Shown: in pieces, positions 60,275 to 64,000 of the stretch
Numbering within the stretch: the first letter of the stretch is position 1
How the letters are laid out: each line of letters starts with the position of its first letter
DNA from: Datnioides undecimradiatus
Lineage: Eukaryota; Chordata; Actinopteri; Lobotiformes; Datnioididae
NCBI GenBank assembly: GCA_008933995.1
Contig: WARS01000014.1
Location: forward strand, 7,983,192-8,047,191
Direction: 5' to 3'
DNA: 64,000 bases
The notes under the pieces: generated by a model
Told to the model about the DNA's origin: nothing
The model's database searches: none
Seen by the model: only the letters and a program-made list of their open reading frames with translations
Translations under genes and position numbers: made by a program

Positions 60275-61048
60275 TGTCAGGCCGGGACACAAAAGAGGAC
60301 TCAGTCACAGAGGCGAGTGATAGCAAAGGCAGAGTTTATTTGTGACTTCTATTGACAGAGTGACAAAATAACAGGGCTATGAAATTACTCAATCATGCGC
60401 CTTTCCCAGGGGAAAATGGGAGGCTTTCAAAATTTACAATATTCTAAGAGGATAATATATACACACTATGAAAATTAAACAAGTGGAGGAAAAACTGACT
60501 ATGGATAAAAAAAAATTTAAAATAGAAAATGCACCGACTGGAGGATAACCTGGCGCTGTACAAAAGAACAAAACAAAAACTTCACTCCTTAAAACCGGAG
60601 GATCTCGTAAACACTAAGAAAATAAGGCTAGAAATAATAATCACTCCTAAGGAAGCAAACTAACCAGCTATGAAACTATGGCAGAAACAAAAAGCTAGAC
60701 CTGAACTATTAAACTTACAAACAAAAGTCACTCACAACAGGAGGCAAGAACTCTGGCAACTTATTCAGCATGGAAAAATCAAGGCTGTGGCAAAATCTGT
60801 GGTAGTAGGCTTGGGTGATCGACAATCGAAACACTCTGGCACAGGACAAAGCGAGACGCAGACTATTCAAACACATGAGGGTAATGAGGAACAGGTGGAC
60901 ACAATCAGGAATCAGAGAAGACAATCAGACAGCTGACACATGAGGAAGGGCAAGTGACCTGAAACAAGAGGAGAGATACTTTTCAAAATAAAACAGGAAA
61001 TGACAAGACACAAAACCAGGACGAGACAAACCTCACCACGGTGTGACA
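60275..61048. mobile_element. 774-bp TG...CA element with TATAT target duplication
   Basis: The element begins TGTCAGGCCGGGACAC and ends CACGGTGTGACA, sharing inverted TGTCA termini. It is flanked on both sides by TATAT (60270-60274 and 61049-61053), as expected for a 5-bp target-site duplication. The body is A-rich and G-poor, with GACAAAATAACAGGG, GGAACAGGTGGACACAATCA and AAACAGGAAATGACAAGACA, words I recall from dispersed fish elements. TG...CA ends with 5-bp duplication fit a solo LTR; short inverted termini also allow a non-autonomous DNA element. No open frame of note, no primer-binding site or integrase is visible. Confidence 0.6.
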
Positions 61049-61299
61049 TATATTATGATTATAAACAAGACAAATAACTGACTTGATCTGGAGTCCCTCA
61101 GGGCTTTATCTTTGGCCCAGATTTGTTCACCATTCAACATGGATGGAAGACTGTTGAAACCAGATTGATTGGCAGATTGGTGTAAAATTATTAATGTTGT
61201 GGGCGGAGTCTTTGTCAACTGACCAGCAATTAGAATCTTACATTTCATTCATGCATGGGCCTTAGAGTCTTTTAGTGCTTTGTATTCACATCACTTTTG

Positions 61300-61618
61300 T
61301 TAGGTTTTGGGACCACACAGGGAACAGGGAATAGGGAATACTGAGAGCAGGACCCAAATGCAGACACGTGACTCTGGGCAGTTCAAAATGGTTTAATTTA
61401 CAAAAAGAAACTAAACTTACTGACGCGGGCAGAAACACGTTCGAAGTAGTCCAGAGAAAGTTCAAAAACACAGGAAACACTGATGCAACACGTGGCTGAA
61501 CTGAAAAACAATATATAGACACAAGGGTTAAGGTGAACAAGACACATTTGAACCTAATCAACTAACGAGACACAGAAAGAAACTGGAAACAGGAACAGAG
61601 AGACACAGGAAGATTTGA
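61300..61618. mobile_element. Related A-rich fish element, partial
   Basis: Starts near TGTTAGGTTTTGGGACC, then GCAGGACCCAAATGCAGACA, GGTGAACAAGACACATTTGA and GAAACTGGAAACAGGAACAG. The composition and word order resemble the 60275-61048 element and the 20385-20735 copy, in the same orientation. Ends are uncertain and no target duplication is visible. Confidence 0.5.
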
Positions 61619-61619
61619 T

Positions 61620-63145
61620 TTTGGTTTGACTTGAGTTGAATTTGAAGTTAAGGTCAGAAGCATTTATTAAAAATGGAGTCAGATACACTCAATAATCTTA
61701 ATTACTTAAAAATTTGGCATCTTGATGACATGAAAATTTACAATTTATGTCTCTTGGAAAAGTAAATGTCTATCTTCTGAAATAGTAAGAGTAAAAATGT
61801 TTTCAGATATTCTTTTCTCACACAGACCTGCAAGGCCTGACAATCTCCCATCGCCACACACAGAGAGAGAACATGCGCGTAGCCATCAGGCAGCTGTTGA
61901 GTGAGAGATGAATGTGTCTGAAGAAAGTGGTGTGCATTTGAACTTGCGGAGCTCCGGCAATCATTGGGAGACAGATGGAACCTGTTCAGCACTTACAGCA
62001 GTGCCATCCAGAGCCTTTTGATACCGATTCTGTAGGTAACCCAGATGCCATATAGGACTATCCAAGAGCAGACTGTCTAAAAACCTTTTCAGCATCACTT
62101 GTGATGCATTTTCCTGCATACAGAAGAAAATCCATTTCTTGATCATTTTTTTTTTAATGTATTATAGTTATTATCCCCAGGTTAATGCATTTTTTGGGAC
62201 ATCGGCTGGTTGGAGGCTGGTTGCTTTTCACTTTTTTGCACCTCGCCTGCTTCTTTTCTTCCTGTCTCCAGCTCCCCTTATTCTGCTGCGAAGAGATCCT
62301 CATATATGCAAATAAATGATCTCTGGAATTGATTTGTTTTCATTTTGCCTGTCCCCTCTGTCTCCGTCCTTCACCTGCAACCTCTCTGTCTCTGTCTAGG
62401 CCTCCCTCCTTTTTGCGACACGTTCTTTATCTCCATCAGAGCAACGTGAGTTGACTCGTGGCCTCTACAGCTGAAAATCCTTGTCAAAGAAGTGCAACAT
62501 GGACCTGAATATTATGCACAAGGTTTTCTCAGCCAAAACTTTGACTATGCAACAACACCGGCATCCTACTTGGAAGGCATTTTAGAGCTGCCGTGGACAG
62601 ATTTTAAGGCCTAAATGTGCTTCAGGTCAAAGCACTTTAATTTTGCTTTCTCATTTCATTCCACGTTGTATGTTGCATAATATGTAGTTGAAAATAGTTT
62701 CATAATGGGCTTCACTGCACTCTGGTGGATTTGCAGTTGTTGCCTTTTGTGGATGTAGACATTCTGTGTTTGCGTTATTGTTAATTTGGGAGACAGAGAG
62801 ATCTCCTTGTTTTTGATATGCAGAAGAAGAACTGCATTAAGTATAAATAAGTATAAGAAATCCACAGGGAAGCTATAAAAGGCTTGATTTTTGACTTTCC
62901 TGTTGGTGCAAAGTGCTTACAAAGACAGACAGAGTAGAAAGAAACAGTCAGAGGAGTAAAACTTTATAATCAATTGTGGAGTGTGCTGAAACAGCTTGAG
63001 GAGCATCTTTGAAAATGAAAAAAACAGAATACTTATGAGGCTATAATCAATATTTTAACATTAACAATGGATCATGTTACTATTAATATTAAAGAAAGGT
63101 TTAAGAGACCCATTTTAAAGTTTTGTTTAACTCTCACAGCTCTGA
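61620..63145. other. No gene seen; ordinary sequence
   Basis: A pyrimidine-rich run lies at 62225-62420, with an octamer ATGCAAAT at about 62306. No supported gene. Confidence 0.5.
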
Positions 63146-63150
63146 TCAGC

Positions 63151-63198
63151 TCTGTTATTTCAAGCAGCGGCGTTTCTGTTATTTCAAGCAGCGGCGTT
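63151..63198. repeat. Exact 24-bp tandem duplication
   Basis: TCTGTTATTTCAAGCAGCGG plus CGTT is present twice without a mismatch (63151-63174, 63175-63198), indicating a recent duplication. A looser doubled AGTATGTGGTRTATA lies at 63666-63700. Confidence 0.97.
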
Positions 63199-63199
63199 T

Positions 63200-64000
63200 G
63201 CTGACAAACCTCCAAATCTACCGTTCGTGACTTAATAGACCACATACTTCCATCAAGAGGCAGTACAGAGTGAAAAATAATAAGAGAGTGAATATTGGAC
63301 TCACATTCGTCAGGTGGTCCGATGACACAGCTACAGATAAATGCTTATTATAGCTCTGTGCCTGCTGAATGTCTAAAATCAGCAGCTTTGATAACACGTT
63401 CATCACGTCAACCTAAAAGGCAACGATCCGCCCAGAGTTGTGTTTGTGCTTGGCCTCCTCTGCCTATAATAAGCAGCCAATAAATCACTTAATTTGAAGT
63501 TCTTGAGGAGTTGGCGAAGTTTAATTAGCGTAGCTTTCCAAAGTTCAAATCTTAAAATGCACTTTTATTTATAAATGACTCTGCAGCATTCCCATCATTT
63601 CAACTTAAAAAGCAAAAAGTGTAATTGATTTCTCTTTAACTAAAAAGAAGCCCTGCATATCATAAAGTATGTGGTATATACAATTAGTATGTGGTGTATA
63701 ATAGAGTCCCTGTGTGTATTTAGTGCGTGTGGTACCCAACAACTTGGAAAAACAGCAATAATAGCTAAAGCTACATTTATATTTGATTTATGTCTGGGAA
63801 AAAAAGCGTTGAAGCTTTTTATTTTCTTGAACTTTGTGAAATAAATGTTGTTGCATTTGATGAATTAACTATGGAGTTGGGTAATGTTCAACTAACGCAG
63901 TTTGACTGAAGTTAGTTTAGCAAATTGACTGAATCTGGAAAACTCACTGCAGGATAATTTCCCCTGGGGATCCTGACTATTTCGTGAAAGCCGTCCAGGA
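63200..64000. other. No gene seen; window end
   Basis: AT-rich sequence with no supported gene or recognised element. Confidence 0.5.

Noticed and set aside
1-64000. tRNA, rRNA and CRISPR signatures
   Set aside because: No box B-type GGTTCGANNCC with a matching cloverleaf was seen, no rRNA-like block, and the only regularly spaced repeats are microsatellites and two-copy duplications.

Overview
This window looks like non-coding nuclear DNA from a teleost fish, most likely percomorph-type. I found no gene that can be called with confidence: no multi-exon coding structure, no tRNA, rRNA or CRISPR array, and no bacterial or organellar signature. The long open frames are at the length expected by chance in 64 kb, and many are simple-sequence translations of (CA)n or (TG)n. 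The fish assignment rests on very dense dinucleotide microsatellites and on interspersed repeats that I recognise from fish genomes by memory, not by a search.

Layout. 1-5.6 kb: a CpG-rich stretch (541-970), then four exact ATGCAAAT octamers in 256 bp (1256-1511), then ordinary sequence with one (AC)n. 5.6-10.7 kb: the 3' end of a dead LINE reading frame (+), one copy of a GCTAAC-type fish repeat, a CpG cluster with a 12-bp palindrome and NRF1-like site, and a 13-bp-arm hairpin. 10.7-25 kb: mostly plain sequence with microsatellites, an 82-bp duplication, a second GCTAAC repeat, an A-rich repeat and homopolymer G and C runs. 25-35 kb: one weak candidate exon, a TATA/AP-1/MEF2-like site group, two miniature inverted-repeat elements sharing GTTTCCAT ends, a dense POU/FOX/NKX2-like motif cluster and another GCTAAC repeat. 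35-47.7 kb: microsatellites, a 120-bp duplication, a doubled CCAAT box with a TATA-like box, a C-rich quadruplex motif, a GATA-tailed retroposon end and two more GCTAAC copies. 47.7-56 kb: the longest (CA)n, a foldback element with two inverted CTCF-like motifs around a T23 run, and a short-loop G-quadruplex motif. 56-64 kb: a 60-bp near-perfect palindrome, a second dead LINE tail (-), a 774-bp TG...CA element flanked by TATAT on both sides, a related element beside it, and a 24-bp tandem duplication.

The window reads as an intron of a large gene or an intergenic stretch with scattered possible regulatory clusters and old transposon debris. No novel multi-gene system is visible. The most useful leads are the two transcription-factor motif clusters, the foldback with CTCF-like sites, the long palindrome, and the TATAT-flanked element.
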